Of a stretch of 57,384 bases of DNA, positions 16,736 through 24,133 are shown piece by piece (the stretch's first letter is position 1; every line of letters starts with the position of its first letter). The notes below the pieces were generated by a model. The model was not told the DNA's origin. It saw only the letters and a program-made list of their open reading frames with translations, and ran no database searches. Both the position numbers and the translations under genes were made by a program. Source of the DNA: an uncultured Eubacteriales bacterium (GTDB lineage Bacteria > Bacillota > Clostridia > Christensenellales > Aristaeellaceae); assembly GCA_902765395.1 (NCBI GenBank), contig CACWZP010000031.1:1-57384 (forward strand), in the 5' to 3' direction.

Positions 16736-17533
16736 ATGGCAACGAGAAAGAAATCGACCCTGTCCTGGCCGCTCGCGCCGAAGGAGGTGGGCCTGAACAG
16801 GGACACCGACCTACTCAAACTCATCGCCATGATCAGCATGCTGATCGACCATGCCGGCAAGATGTTCTTTCCGCAGTACCGCGTCATGCGCATCATCGGG
16901 CGGCTTGCCTTTCCGATTTTCGCCTACTGCATCGCCGTGGGCTGCGTCTATTCCCGGGATCGCTTCAAATACCTGTCCCGCATCGTGCTGATGGGCCTCG
17001 TCTCCCAGCCGTTTTATGCGGTGGCGCTGGCCCATACCACCCAGAGCATGTATGCCATACGCTTTGCCGACAACCCCGTCGGCGCGGTGGTCAACTTCTA
17101 TGTCCAGTGCTGGGCGACGCCCAATATCATGCTGACGCTGGCGCTGGGCCTGCTCTTGTGCTGGGCCATCCGGGACAGGCAAATCCCCTGCGCCATCGCG
17201 CTGATGCTGATTGTGTGGAAGCTCCAGAACAGCGTCAACTACGGCTGGCGCGGCGTGGCGCTGATCGTGTTGTTCTACCTGTTCATCCAGCACTGGTGGC
17301 TGTCGCTGCCGGTGATGGTGGCCTACATGGGCTGGTGGGGCATGCAGGGCTCCAGCTATCACATTTTCGGCCTGTCCTTCGGCATACAGATGTTTGCCAT
17401 ACTGGCCCTGCCGCTGATCTACATTCCCACCTTCTCAAAGCTCAAGCTGAACAAGTGGGTGTTCTACCTGTTCTATCCGGCGCACCTGATCGGCATCATG
17501 CTCATCGAGTTCGCCATGAAGCTGGGAAAATAG
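16736..17533 (+). CDS. TraX-family membrane protein
   Basis: This 265-residue polytopic membrane protein begins with a basic segment, then LNRDTDLLKLIAMISMLIDH (about residues 20-39), the conserved opening of the TraX family. LAFPIFAYCIAVG and several later helices follow. F-plasmid TraX N-acetylates pilin; chromosomal clostridial members have no established substrate but are thought to be related to membrane acyltransferases. About seven to nine helices are visible. The ATG at 16736 has the ribosome-binding site GGAGGTTCCCGCCC. It is preceded by a hairpin and followed by the tyrosine T-box, so it seems monocistronic. No conjugation genes are nearby. Confidence 0.85.
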   Translation: MATRKKSTLSWPLAPKEVGLNRDTDLLKLIAMISMLIDHAGKMFFPQYRVMRIIGRLAFPIFAYCIAVGCVYSRDRFKYLSRIVLMGLVSQPFYAVALAHTTQSMYAIRFADNPVGAVVNFYVQCWATPNIMLTLALGLLLCWAIRDRQIPCAIALMLIVWKLQNSVNYGWRGVALIVLFYLFIQHWWLSLPVMVAYMGWWGMQGSSYHIFGLSFGIQMFAILALPLIYIPTFSKLKLNKWVFYLFYPAHLIGIMLIEFAMKLGK

Positions 17534-17555
17534 AAAAATGTAAACAAAAAAGGGC

Positions 17556-17584
17556 TTGACATCAGCGTGATAAAGTGATAAACT
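17556..17584 (+). promoter_or_regulatory. SigA-type promoter of the T-box transcript
   Basis: TTGACA (17556-17561) and TAAACT (17579-17584) are separated by 17 bases. Confidence 0.75.
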
Positions 17585-17866
17585 ACATCATGACAAAGGC
17601 AATGACCGGGAACGAGTAGGCGGGCGAGAACGATCCAAGAGAGCTGCCGGGCGGTGCGAGGCAGTGGTCGGCGTCCATCCGAATTACATTCCGGTAGCCG
17701 CGCGTTGAAAGGCTTTCGAGTAGGCGCCGCCGGGTTCGCCCGTTAAAGCGATAGGGTATAGCATGGGCCGTACCCGACGAGGGCGACCTCCGCGAGGGGG
17801 CGCCGAACAGAGGTGGTACCGCGGAGCAATCCGCCCTCTGCGCACACAGCGCGGAGGGCGTTTTTA
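17585..17866 (+). promoter_or_regulatory. T-box leader with tyrosine (UAC) specifier
   Basis: This tRNA-sensing leader terminates transcription unless an uncharged tRNA binds. Stem I has GAACGAGTA on the 5' side (S-turn AGTA), the apical motif GCTGCCGGGCGGTG with GAGGCAG, and on the 3' side GAAT-TAC-A, enclosed by the stem ACCGG/CCGGT. That places UAC (17685-17687) in the specifier position. The T-box proper, AGAGGTGGTACCGCGG, has TGGT to pair with ACCA of the tRNA end. The terminator is CGCCCTCTGCGC/GCGCGGAGGGCG followed by TTTTT (17832-17865). The same reading of the valS leader in this window gives GUC (Val), which validates the register. Confidence 0.9.
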
Positions 17867-17906
17867 CATGCCTTCCGCAGTACAGACGATGAAGGGGGAT
17901 ACCTGA

Positions 17907-19472
17907 ATGTTCATCAAGATTCTTATGCTCGTGGTGTTTTTCGGCATCATGATCGGCGTCGGCTTCTACAGCCGCAAGCATGCCACGGATGTCAACGGCT
18001 TCGTGCTGGGCGGCCGCTCGGTGGGCCCGTGGCTCACGGCCTTCGCCTATGGCACGTCCTACTTCTCCGCGGTCATCTTCGTGGGCTACGCCGGGCAGTT
18101 CGGCTGGAAGTACGGCCTGGCCTCCACCTGGATCGGCCTGGGCAACGCCTTCATTGGCTCGCTGATGGCCTGGACCATCCTGGGCCGCCGCACCCGCGTC
18201 ATGACCCAGCAGCTGAACAGCGCCACCATGCCGGAATTCCTGGGCAAGCGCTATGACAGCAAGGCGCTGAAGATCGGCGCGTCCGCCATCATCTTCATCT
18301 TCCTGATTCCCTACACCGCCTCGCTGTACAACGGACTGAGCCGCCTGTTCGGCATGGCCTTCAACATCGACTACACCGTCTGCATCATACTGATGGCCGT
18401 ACTGACCGGCATCTACGTCATCGCCGGCGGCTACATGGCCACCGCCATCAACGACTTCATCCAGGGCATCATCATGCTGGTGGGCATCGTGGCCGTGATC
18501 CTGGCGGTGCTCAAGGTGAACGGCGGCTTCATGGCGGCCTACCAAGGGCTGACCGAAGTGCCCTACGAGGGCATGAAGGGCCAGTTCGCCTCCTTCTTCG
18601 GGCCGGACCCGCTGAACCTGCTGGGCGTGGTCATCCTCACGTCCCTGGGCACCTGGGGCCTTCCCCAGATGGTGCAGAAGTTCTACGCCATCAAGTCCGA
18701 AAAGGACATCTCCAAGGGCACCATCATCTCCACGTTCTTCGCCGTGGTGGTGGCCGGCGGCTGCTACTTCCTGGGCGGCTTCGGGCGCCTGTTCTATGAT
18801 AAGATCGATCCCAGCCTGACCGGCACCCCCGTGGGCGGCTTCGACGCCGTCGTGCCCACGATGCTGGAGGGCCTCTCCCCGTTGCTGCTGGGCATCATCG
18901 TGATCCTGGTGCTGTCCGCCTCCATGTCCACGCTGTCCTCGCTGGTGCTGGCCTCCAGCTCCACGCTGACGCTGGACTTCCTGAAGGGAAACGTCATCAA
19001 GGACATGGACGAGAAGAAGCAGGTGTTCATCATGCGGTTGCTGATCGTGGTGTTCATACTGATCTCCGTGGTCATCGCCATCATCCAGTACTCCACCACG
19101 GTGAACTTCATCGCCCAGCTGATGGGCATTTCCTGGGGTGCCCTGGCCGGCGCGTTCCTGGCCCCGTTCATGTACGGCCTGTACATGAAGAAGGCCACCT
19201 CCGCCTCCGCCTGGGTGAGCATGATCTTCGGCGCGGGCATCATGGTGTGCAACATGTTCTTCAAGAGCGCCTTCCCGGCCATCCTCCAGAGCCCCATCAA
19301 CTGCGGTGCATTTGCGATGCTGGCGGGCCTGGTGATCGTGCCGTTGGTCAGCCTGTTCACGCCCAAGCCGGACAAGAAGCTGGTTGAGTTCGCCTTCTCC
19401 GGCTACGACAAGAAGGTCATCGTCTCCGCCCGCGATTCCCTGGGCGACAGCGAGCCCGTCAACGACCGTTAA
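17907..19472 (+). CDS. Sodium/solute symporter (SSS family), predicted tyrosine transporter
   Basis: This 521-residue protein of the SSS/PutP family has about 13 membrane helices, including GVGFYSRKHATDVNGFVLGG near the N-terminus and the sodium-site region SASMSTLSSLVLASS at about residues 334-348. Family members use the sodium gradient to take up amino acids, sugars, vitamins or organic acids. Here the preceding T-box reads tyrosine codons, so uptake of tyrosine (or a tyrosine precursor or dipeptide) is the most economical prediction. That step is inference from regulation, not from the protein. The ribosome-binding site GAAGGGGG precedes the ATG. It is monocistronic, with a terminator downstream. 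Confidence 0.9.
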   Translation: MFIKILMLVVFFGIMIGVGFYSRKHATDVNGFVLGGRSVGPWLTAFAYGTSYFSAVIFVGYAGQFGWKYGLASTWIGLGNAFIGSLMAWTILGRRTRVMTQQLNSATMPEFLGKRYDSKALKIGASAIIFIFLIPYTASLYNGLSRLFGMAFNIDYTVCIILMAVLTGIYVIAGGYMATAINDFIQGIIMLVGIVAVILAVLKVNGGFMAAYQGLTEVPYEGMKGQFASFFGPDPLNLLGVVILTSLGTWGLPQMVQKFYAIKSEKDISKGTIISTFFAVVVAGGCYFLGGFGRLFYDKIDPSLTGTPVGGFDAVVPTMLEGLSPLLLGIIVILVLSASMSTLSSLVLASSSTLTLDFLKGNVIKDMDEKKQVFIMRLLIVVFILISVVIAIIQYSTTVNFIAQLMGISWGALAGAFLAPFMYGLYMKKATSASAWVSMIFGAGIMVCNMFFKSAFPAILQSPINCGAFAMLAGLVIVPLVSLFTPKPDKKLVEFAFSGYDKKVIVSARDSLGDSEPVNDR

Positions 19473-19490
19473 AATCGAAAAATAAACAAA

Positions 19491-19523
19491 CAAGGGGTGA
19501 CAAATGTCGCCCCTTGTGTTATT
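19491..19523 (+). terminator. Terminator of the symporter gene
   Basis: CAAGGGG (19491-19497) and CCCCTTG (19510-19516) form a stem extended by TGACA/TGTC, followed by a T-rich TGTTATT. Confidence 0.75.
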
Positions 19524-19559
19524 ATGTCAACAGTAGAAATATAAAGTGGGGGGATTGCC

Positions 19560-20885
19560 GTGAACAACAGTAAGGCCGTCATCATCGTGAAGAACCCGGA
19601 GGCGCTGCGCGTCGCCGCGTCTTCCGCGCGCATTTCCACCCAGCAGGGCACCGCGCTGGAGATCTTCGAGCGCAGCCAGGGCGGGACGAAGGACCTGAAC
19701 CTGATCGGCAAGGTGCTGTCCTCGGGCCACAAGTCCGTGATCGAGCACCAGACCTTCTCCGTGGCCTTCAACAACGTCTCCGTACTGGTGGAGCAGTTCG
19801 TGATCGAGGCGCGGCTGAACAGCTATACGGTGAAGTCCCGGCGCTATGTGGACTTTGCCGGCGCGGGCTTCGTGGTGCCGGAAGGACTGACGGAGGAGCA
19901 GGCAAAGCTGTACACCGACGCCATGGCCGCCCGCTTTGCGGATTACGAAAAGCTGATGACTCTGGGTGTTCCCAAGGAAGACGCCCGGTTCGTGCTGCCC
20001 TACTGCCTGCGCAGCAACTTCTTTGCCACCCTGAACGCCCGCTCGCTGATCAGCCTGATCTGCGCGATGGTCGCGGGCCGGGGAAAGGGCTTTGCCGAGG
20101 TGGAGAGCCTGGGTGCACAGCTGAAGGCCCAGTTCGACGAGATCTATCCCGGCGTCATCGACAAGGAGCTGAAGCGCTATCCCGCCTGCGCGCCGGTGGA
20201 TCTGCCCACGGAGATCGAAGCCCCCTGCGTGGGCGTGGGCGGGGCGTCGTTGCTGTCCTCCACCGCCAACGGCATGGCCGTGCTGGAGGCCGCCATGGGC
20301 TTCTCCGGCCGTTTTGAGGCGGGCATGGGCATGCTGCTGACCCAGAGCAACGTGCGCAGCCTGCTGCTGGACGCCCGGCCCAGGGAGCTGGAGCTGTTGA
20401 ACTACGTGTTCGGCGTGCAGCACATATCCCTGGCCTGCCTGACCCACTTTGTGCGCCACCGCGTTGATTCGCCCATCGTGCCGCCGGTGCTGGCGGCGCT
20501 GGCCGGGGGCAGCTACGTGCTGCCGGAGACTGTGCGGGCCATCCCCGAGGCGGCCGCGATCTATCACGCCGCCTTTGAGACCCAGGCTGAAGCGGCCCAG
20601 AAGGCGCTGGATCTCGGCGTCTCGCCCGCGCTGGTCAGCTATTTCGCCCTGAGCGGCCACCAGATCGACATCCTGCTCGGCATGAACGCCCGGGAGCTTC
20701 TGCACTTCATGAGGCTGCGCACCTGCAGCCGCGCCCAGTGGGAGATCCGCGGCGTGGCGGGGGAGATGCTGCTGCTTCTGCAGGAGGACATGCCCGCCCT
20801 GTTCGGCATGTACGGTCCCAGCTGCCGCTTCGGACCGTGCCCGGAGGGCCGGATGAGCTGCGGAAAGCCGCAGGCGAGGATATAA
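19560..20885 (+). CDS. thyX: Flavin-dependent thymidylate synthase, tandem ThyX domains
   Basis: ThyX makes dTMP from dUMP using FAD, NADPH and methylene-tetrahydrofolate. A single domain is usually 210-250 residues; this protein has 441 and contains two. Domain 1 (about 1-215) has LPYC, NARSL and a late half-motif SRRY, but EAR in place of the RHR of the signature R-H-R-x7-S-x-R, and it lacks AQWEIR. Domain 2 (about 225-441) has RHRVDS and FMRLRTCSRAQWEIR but has lost the S-x-R half and the LP segment. The C-terminus has three cysteines (422, 427, 434). The start is GTG with GGGGGGA upstream. It is likely the organism's thymidylate synthase; no thyA is in the window. Confidence 0.88.
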   Translation: MNNSKAVIIVKNPEALRVAASSARISTQQGTALEIFERSQGGTKDLNLIGKVLSSGHKSVIEHQTFSVAFNNVSVLVEQFVIEARLNSYTVKSRRYVDFAGAGFVVPEGLTEEQAKLYTDAMAARFADYEKLMTLGVPKEDARFVLPYCLRSNFFATLNARSLISLICAMVAGRGKGFAEVESLGAQLKAQFDEIYPGVIDKELKRYPACAPVDLPTEIEAPCVGVGGASLLSSTANGMAVLEAAMGFSGRFEAGMGMLLTQSNVRSLLLDARPRELELLNYVFGVQHISLACLTHFVRHRVDSPIVPPVLAALAGGSYVLPETVRAIPEAAAIYHAAFETQAEAAQKALDLGVSPALVSYFALSGHQIDILLGMNARELLHFMRLRTCSRAQWEIRGVAGEMLLLLQEDMPALFGMYGPSCRFGPCPEGRMSCGKPQARI

Positions 20886-20924
20886 CGGTAATGGAATGTT
20901 GACAGTATATATTTGATTCAAATA

Positions 20925-21003
20925 GCAGGGGCGGCGTTTCGCTGCCCGCCATATACAACAATGCGATGTATAACACTGGCGGGCGTCGAAACGGCGCCCC
21001 TGC
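20925..21003. repeat. Large imperfect inverted repeat between thyX and recX
   Basis: Two 27-base arms (20925-20951 and 20977-21003) match at 24 of 27 positions as inverted repeats, with outer ends GCAGGGGCG/CGCCCCTGC. It lies between convergent genes and could terminate both, but there is no T run. It shares GCAGGGGCGGC with the hairpin at 16644, which suggests a dispersed palindromic repeat. Confidence 0.75.
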
Positions 21004-21031
21004 AAAATGTAAGTGGAATTATTGATCTGCT

Positions 21032-21643
21032 TTACTCCATGATCTCCTCGATGGCGCTCTCGATGGCGTCCCATGAGAAGCCCCGACGGGCCAGCGCCTG
21101 GGACAGCTTTGCCTTGGCTTCCCGGGGCGGCATGTCCTCGTACTTGCGCCAAATCTTCCGGGCGGCCTCCAGCGCCGCGGCCTGCTGCTGGGCGTCGTCG
21201 AAGGCGGACAGCGCCTCCTCGGCGTCGTCGTCGGAGATGCCCTTGGCCTTCAGCTTGCGCTTGAAGGCGTACAGACCCACGGGCTTTGAGGAGGATACCT
21301 CCGCCATGCGCTGGGCGTAGCGGGCGTCGTCGATCAGCCCGTTCTCCCGAAGTCTGTCCACCACGGCGCTGACGCAAGGCTCCACGAATCCCTTGCGGCG
21401 AAGGGCGTTGCCGATCTCTTTGGCAGACCGGGCACAGAAGTCCAGGCTGGTGAGCGCGGCCTCGTAGCCGTCGGCGAACTGCGCCGCCGCCACTTTGTCC
21501 AGGTACGCCTCCAGATCCAGCTCTTCGCCGACCTCCACCGGGCACTTGGCAAAATGGGCCTTTCGGACCCTCGCTGTGGTCACGCCATCCAGCGCGATCT
21601 CCACCTGGCCCCGGTTCTCCCGCACATCCGTCACGATGGGCAT
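21032..21643 (-). CDS. recX: Regulatory protein RecX
   Basis: RecX binds RecA filaments and modulates recombination. The 203-residue protein has three-helix repeat units with RSAKEIGNALRRKGF (about residues 72-86), GLIDDARYAQRMAE and a final ALARRGFSWDAIESAIEEI. The frame is open to 21682, but the ATG at 21643 (MPIVTDVREN) has GGAGG eight bases upstream and is the better start. Family length is typical for Firmicutes with the extra N-terminal domain. It converges on thyX across an inverted repeat and is divergent from yebC; recA is not adjacent. Confidence 0.88.
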   Translation of the reverse strand: MPIVTDVRENRGQVEIALDGVTTARVRKAHFAKCPVEVGEELDLEAYLDKVAAAQFADGYEAALTSLDFCARSAKEIGNALRRKGFVEPCVSAVVDRLRENGLIDDARYAQRMAEVSSSKPVGLYAFKRKLKAKGISDDDAEEALSAFDDAQQQAAALEAARKIWRKYEDMPPREAKAKLSQALARRGFSWDAIESAIEEIME

Positions 21644-21688
21644 GCTGCTCGCCTCCATTCCCGTTAACCAAAATATACACACTTTCCC

Positions 21689-21718
21689 TTGACGTGTCTA
21701 CCACCATTGTGTTAGAAT
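21689..21718 (+). promoter_or_regulatory. SigA-type promoter of yebC
   Basis: TTGACG (21689-21694) and TAGAAT (21713-21718) are 18 bases apart, 31 bases before the yebC ATG. Confidence 0.65.
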
Positions 21719-21748
21719 ATATGCAGATTTATCTGGGAGGGATTGTCC

Positions 21749-22501
21749 ATGTCGGGACATAACAAATGGTCAACTATCAAGAATAAAAAAGCCAAGACGG
21801 ACGCCGCGAAGGGCAAGATCTTTACCAAGATCGGCCGCGAGATCGTGATCGCCGTCAAGACGGGCGGCAGCGCCGACCCGAACCTGAACAGCAAGCTGAA
21901 GGACGTCATCGCCAAGGCGAAGGCGGCCAACATGCCCAACGACAACATCCAGCGGTCCATCAAGAAGGCCGCCGGCGAAGGCGAGGCCACCAACTACAAG
22001 GAGGTCACCTACGAGGGATACGCGCCCTGCGGAATCGCCGTGATCGTGGAGGCCGTCACCGACAACCTGAACCGCACCGCCAGCGAGATGCGCCATATCT
22101 TTGACAAGTGCGGCGGCTCCCTGGGCGCTTCCGGCTGCGTGGCCTGGAAATTCGAGCGCAAGGGCGTCATCGAAATCGATAACTCCAAGGGCATGGACGA
22201 GGACGAGCTGATGATGCTGGCGCTGGACGCCGGCGCGGCGGACGTCGAAATGGGCGAGGGCGAGGCCATCATCTACACCGAGCCCAACGACTTCTCCACC
22301 GTGCGCGACAACCTGGAGGCCGCCGGCTGCACCTTCCTGTCCGCTGAGCGCGCCATGGTGCCCACCACCACCACCGAGCTCCCCGACGAGGAGAGCATCC
22401 AGAAGGTCACCAAGCTGCTCGACTGGCTGGAGGACCACGACGACGTGCAGGATGTCTGGCACGACGCCGAGCTTCCCGAGGACGAGGAAGAGGACGACTG
22501 A
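21749..22501 (+). CDS. yebC: YebC/PmpR/TACO1-family protein
   Basis: This 250-residue cytoplasmic protein starts MSGHNKWSTIKNKKAKTDAA, the invariant YebC N-terminus (seen as SGHNKWSTIK). It keeps RAKAANMPNDNIQRSI-like and YEGYAPCG segments and has an acidic tail. Family members have been described as DNA-binding regulators and as factors that relieve ribosome stalling on proline-rich stretches. A TTG two codons upstream is in frame, but GGGAGG is best spaced for the ATG. It has its own promoter and terminator. Confidence 0.96.
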   Translation: MSGHNKWSTIKNKKAKTDAAKGKIFTKIGREIVIAVKTGGSADPNLNSKLKDVIAKAKAANMPNDNIQRSIKKAAGEGEATNYKEVTYEGYAPCGIAVIVEAVTDNLNRTASEMRHIFDKCGGSLGASGCVAWKFERKGVIEIDNSKGMDEDELMMLALDAGAADVEMGEGEAIIYTEPNDFSTVRDNLEAAGCTFLSAERAMVPTTTTELPDEESIQKVTKLLDWLEDHDDVQDVWHDAELPEDEEEDD

Positions 22502-22510
22502 TAGAGGGCA

Positions 22511-22549
22511 AAAAAAGAGACTGGCCATATGGCCAGTCTCTTTTTCTTT
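22511..22549. terminator. Bidirectional terminator after yebC
   Basis: A perfect palindromic stem, AGAGACTGGCC/GGCCAGTCTCT, is flanked by seven A on one side and five T on the other, serving yebC and the convergent secreted-protein gene. Confidence 0.93.
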
Positions 22550-22550
22550 G

Positions 22551-23018
22551 TCAATCCGCCACCACCGTGGGCGTGCCGCCCACGTACTCGTCGTTCCACT
22601 GCACGTGGCTGGATTGGCTGTACGCCTTCTCCACCTGGCTCCAGGTGGCGTAGCGATAGCCGTTGAAGGTGGAGCCGTCCTCGCTGGACAGGGCCAGCAC
22701 CTCCACCGATCCGCTCTCCGGCACCTGCAGGGGCACGGCCACCACCCAGATGCCGCCGGACCAGAAGGCCACGGCGTAGTCCGACTGGATGTTGGAAAAG
22801 TCGGAGTAGTTCCCGGCGAAGCTCTTCCATTCGTCGGCGCTGGGGGCCACGTCCGAGAAGGGCAGCAGCGTCACCAGCCGCTCGTATTCGCCGGAGGCCA
22901 GGTAGGCCACGGCCTGCTTGGCGGATGAGAACAGACTGCTGGACAGCTGGGGCACGTCCGCCATGGCGACGGCTCCGATCAGCAGGAGCGTCAGCGTCAA
23001 GCACAAAATCTTTTTCAT
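22551..23018 (-). CDS. Small secreted protein of unknown function
   Basis: This 155-residue protein starts at MKKILCLTLTLLLIGAVAMAD, a clear signal peptide cleaved near residue 21. The mature part is acidic and aromatic-rich (FSNIQSDYAVAFWSGGIWVVAVPL), probably a small alpha/beta domain. I recognise no family. GGAGGT is positioned for the ATG at 23018, three residues inside the longest frame. It lies downstream of holA on the same strand, separated by about 86 bases, and ends at a terminator. It has no lipobox, so it is probably released or wall-associated. Confidence 0.7.
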   Translation of the reverse strand: MKKILCLTLTLLLIGAVAMADVPQLSSSLFSSAKQAVAYLASGEYERLVTLLPFSDVAPSADEWKSFAGNYSDFSNIQSDYAVAFWSGGIWVVAVPLQVPESGSVEVLALSSEDGSTFNGYRYATWSQVEKAYSQSSHVQWNDEYVGGTPTVVAD

Positions 23019-23104
23019 GCAAACCACCTCCAGGTGGGTTATTCATCCCTTAGATGAACCTCTTGCGCAAAAAGTTCCTGAAGACTTTTCCCATCGTTAT
23101 TATA

Positions 23105-24133
23105 TCACCGTCCGGCCTTTCCCGCAAGGCCGATTTCAAGGATCAGCGAATCCAGCGCGTCCCTGTCCCGCAGGCGGCCGCTCTTCACGGAATAATCGAA
23201 GTCCACGCACTTTTCATACAGCCCGGTCAGCCACTCGGCGGAGAGCCTGGCGCACTGCCGCGCCGTCTGCTTGGCGGCGTAGGGGTGCATCCCGAGCTGC
23301 TGCTGGACCACGGCCACGGGCGTGCCAGCGTCCAGGGCGCTCTTCATGTGCGTTAGCTGGCGGATCTGCCGCGTCAGCATGGCCAGGATGCCCATGGAGG
23401 TCTGCCCGCCCTGCAAAAGGCTGTTCACCGTCTGCTGGCCCTTCTTCATGTCGCCCGAGAGCAGGCTGCTCAAGAGCTCGAAGATGTTGTATTCCAGCGA
23501 CGCCGGCACGATGGCCTGCACGTCCTGCTCGGTGATCTCCTCGCGCTCTTCGCCCAGGTAGGCCGCCAGCTTGTCCACCTCGCCGGACAGCCGCGTCAGC
23601 TCCCGCCCGGCCATGTAGGTGAGGGTGTTCAGCGCGGCGCGGCTGATGCGCTTGCCGTGGGGCTTCAGCCGCTTGGCGCACCACTTGGAAAGCTCGGCGT
23701 CGGTGAGAGGCTGGAAGTCCACCAAGACGGCCTTCTTCTTGAGCAGCGTCGCCATCTTCTTGCGCCCGTCCGGCTCCTCGCGCATATAGAACACCAGCGC
23801 GCAGCTGGCCGGCGGGTTTTCCAGCCACTTGCCCATCCACTCAGCCTCGGCTTCCTCGTTCTTCGCCTTGCCTGGGAGCAGCGGCGCCCAGTCCCGCACG
23901 GTGACGATGCGCCTGTCGCACATCATGGGCATGGTCTCGCAGGCGTCGGTGATCTGCTGGGCGGTGACGCCCTCCAGCGTCGAGTCGTTCAGCGCCTCCA
24001 GCCCCGACGGCAGCAGCTTTGCCCGCAGGGCATCCAGTGCCTCCCGCTTCACCAGCGCCTCCGGCCCGGTGAACAGGTAGACCGGCGCGATGTCGCCCGC
24101 CTTCAACGCCTGATAGAATTCATTCCAAGTCAT
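23105..24133 (-). CDS. holA: DNA polymerase III subunit delta
   Basis: HolA is the clamp-loader subunit that opens the beta sliding clamp. The 342-residue protein opens with APVYLFTGPEALVKREALDAL (seen from about residue 16), the family's degenerate nucleotide-binding start. It has the domain I-II acidic and basic helices, LTYMAGRELTRLSGEVDKLA near residues 190-210, and the C-terminal helical collar region. Length is typical. Its start overlaps the end of comEC by 14 bases, and comEC-holA is a conserved Firmicutes order. rpsT, often next, is not present; a small secreted-protein gene follows. Confidence 0.95.
   Translation of the reverse strand: MTWNEFYQALKAGDIAPVYLFTGPEALVKREALDALRAKLLPSGLEALNDSTLEGVTAQQITDACETMPMMCDRRIVTVRDWAPLLPGKAKNEEAEAEWMGKWLENPPASCALVFYMREEPDGRKKMATLLKKKAVLVDFQPLTDAELSKWCAKRLKPHGKRISRAALNTLTYMAGRELTRLSGEVDKLAAYLGEEREEITEQDVQAIVPASLEYNIFELLSSLLSGDMKKGQQTVNSLLQGGQTSMGILAMLTRQIRQLTHMKSALDAGTPVAVVQQQLGMHPYAAKQTARQCARLSAEWLTGLYEKCVDFDYSVKSGRLRDRDALDSLILEIGLAGKAGR

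Noticed and set aside
16736-17533. Conjugative element suggested by the TraX-family gene
   Set aside because: No relaxase, type IV secretion, integrase or attachment repeats lie nearby; TraX-family proteins are common chromosomal genes in Clostridia.
17583-19493. 636-residue minus-strand frame opposite the symporter and T-box
   Set aside because: It is rich in Gly/His/Asp/Gln repeats produced by the complementary strand of a membrane protein and it crosses the T-box, which is convincingly an RNA element.
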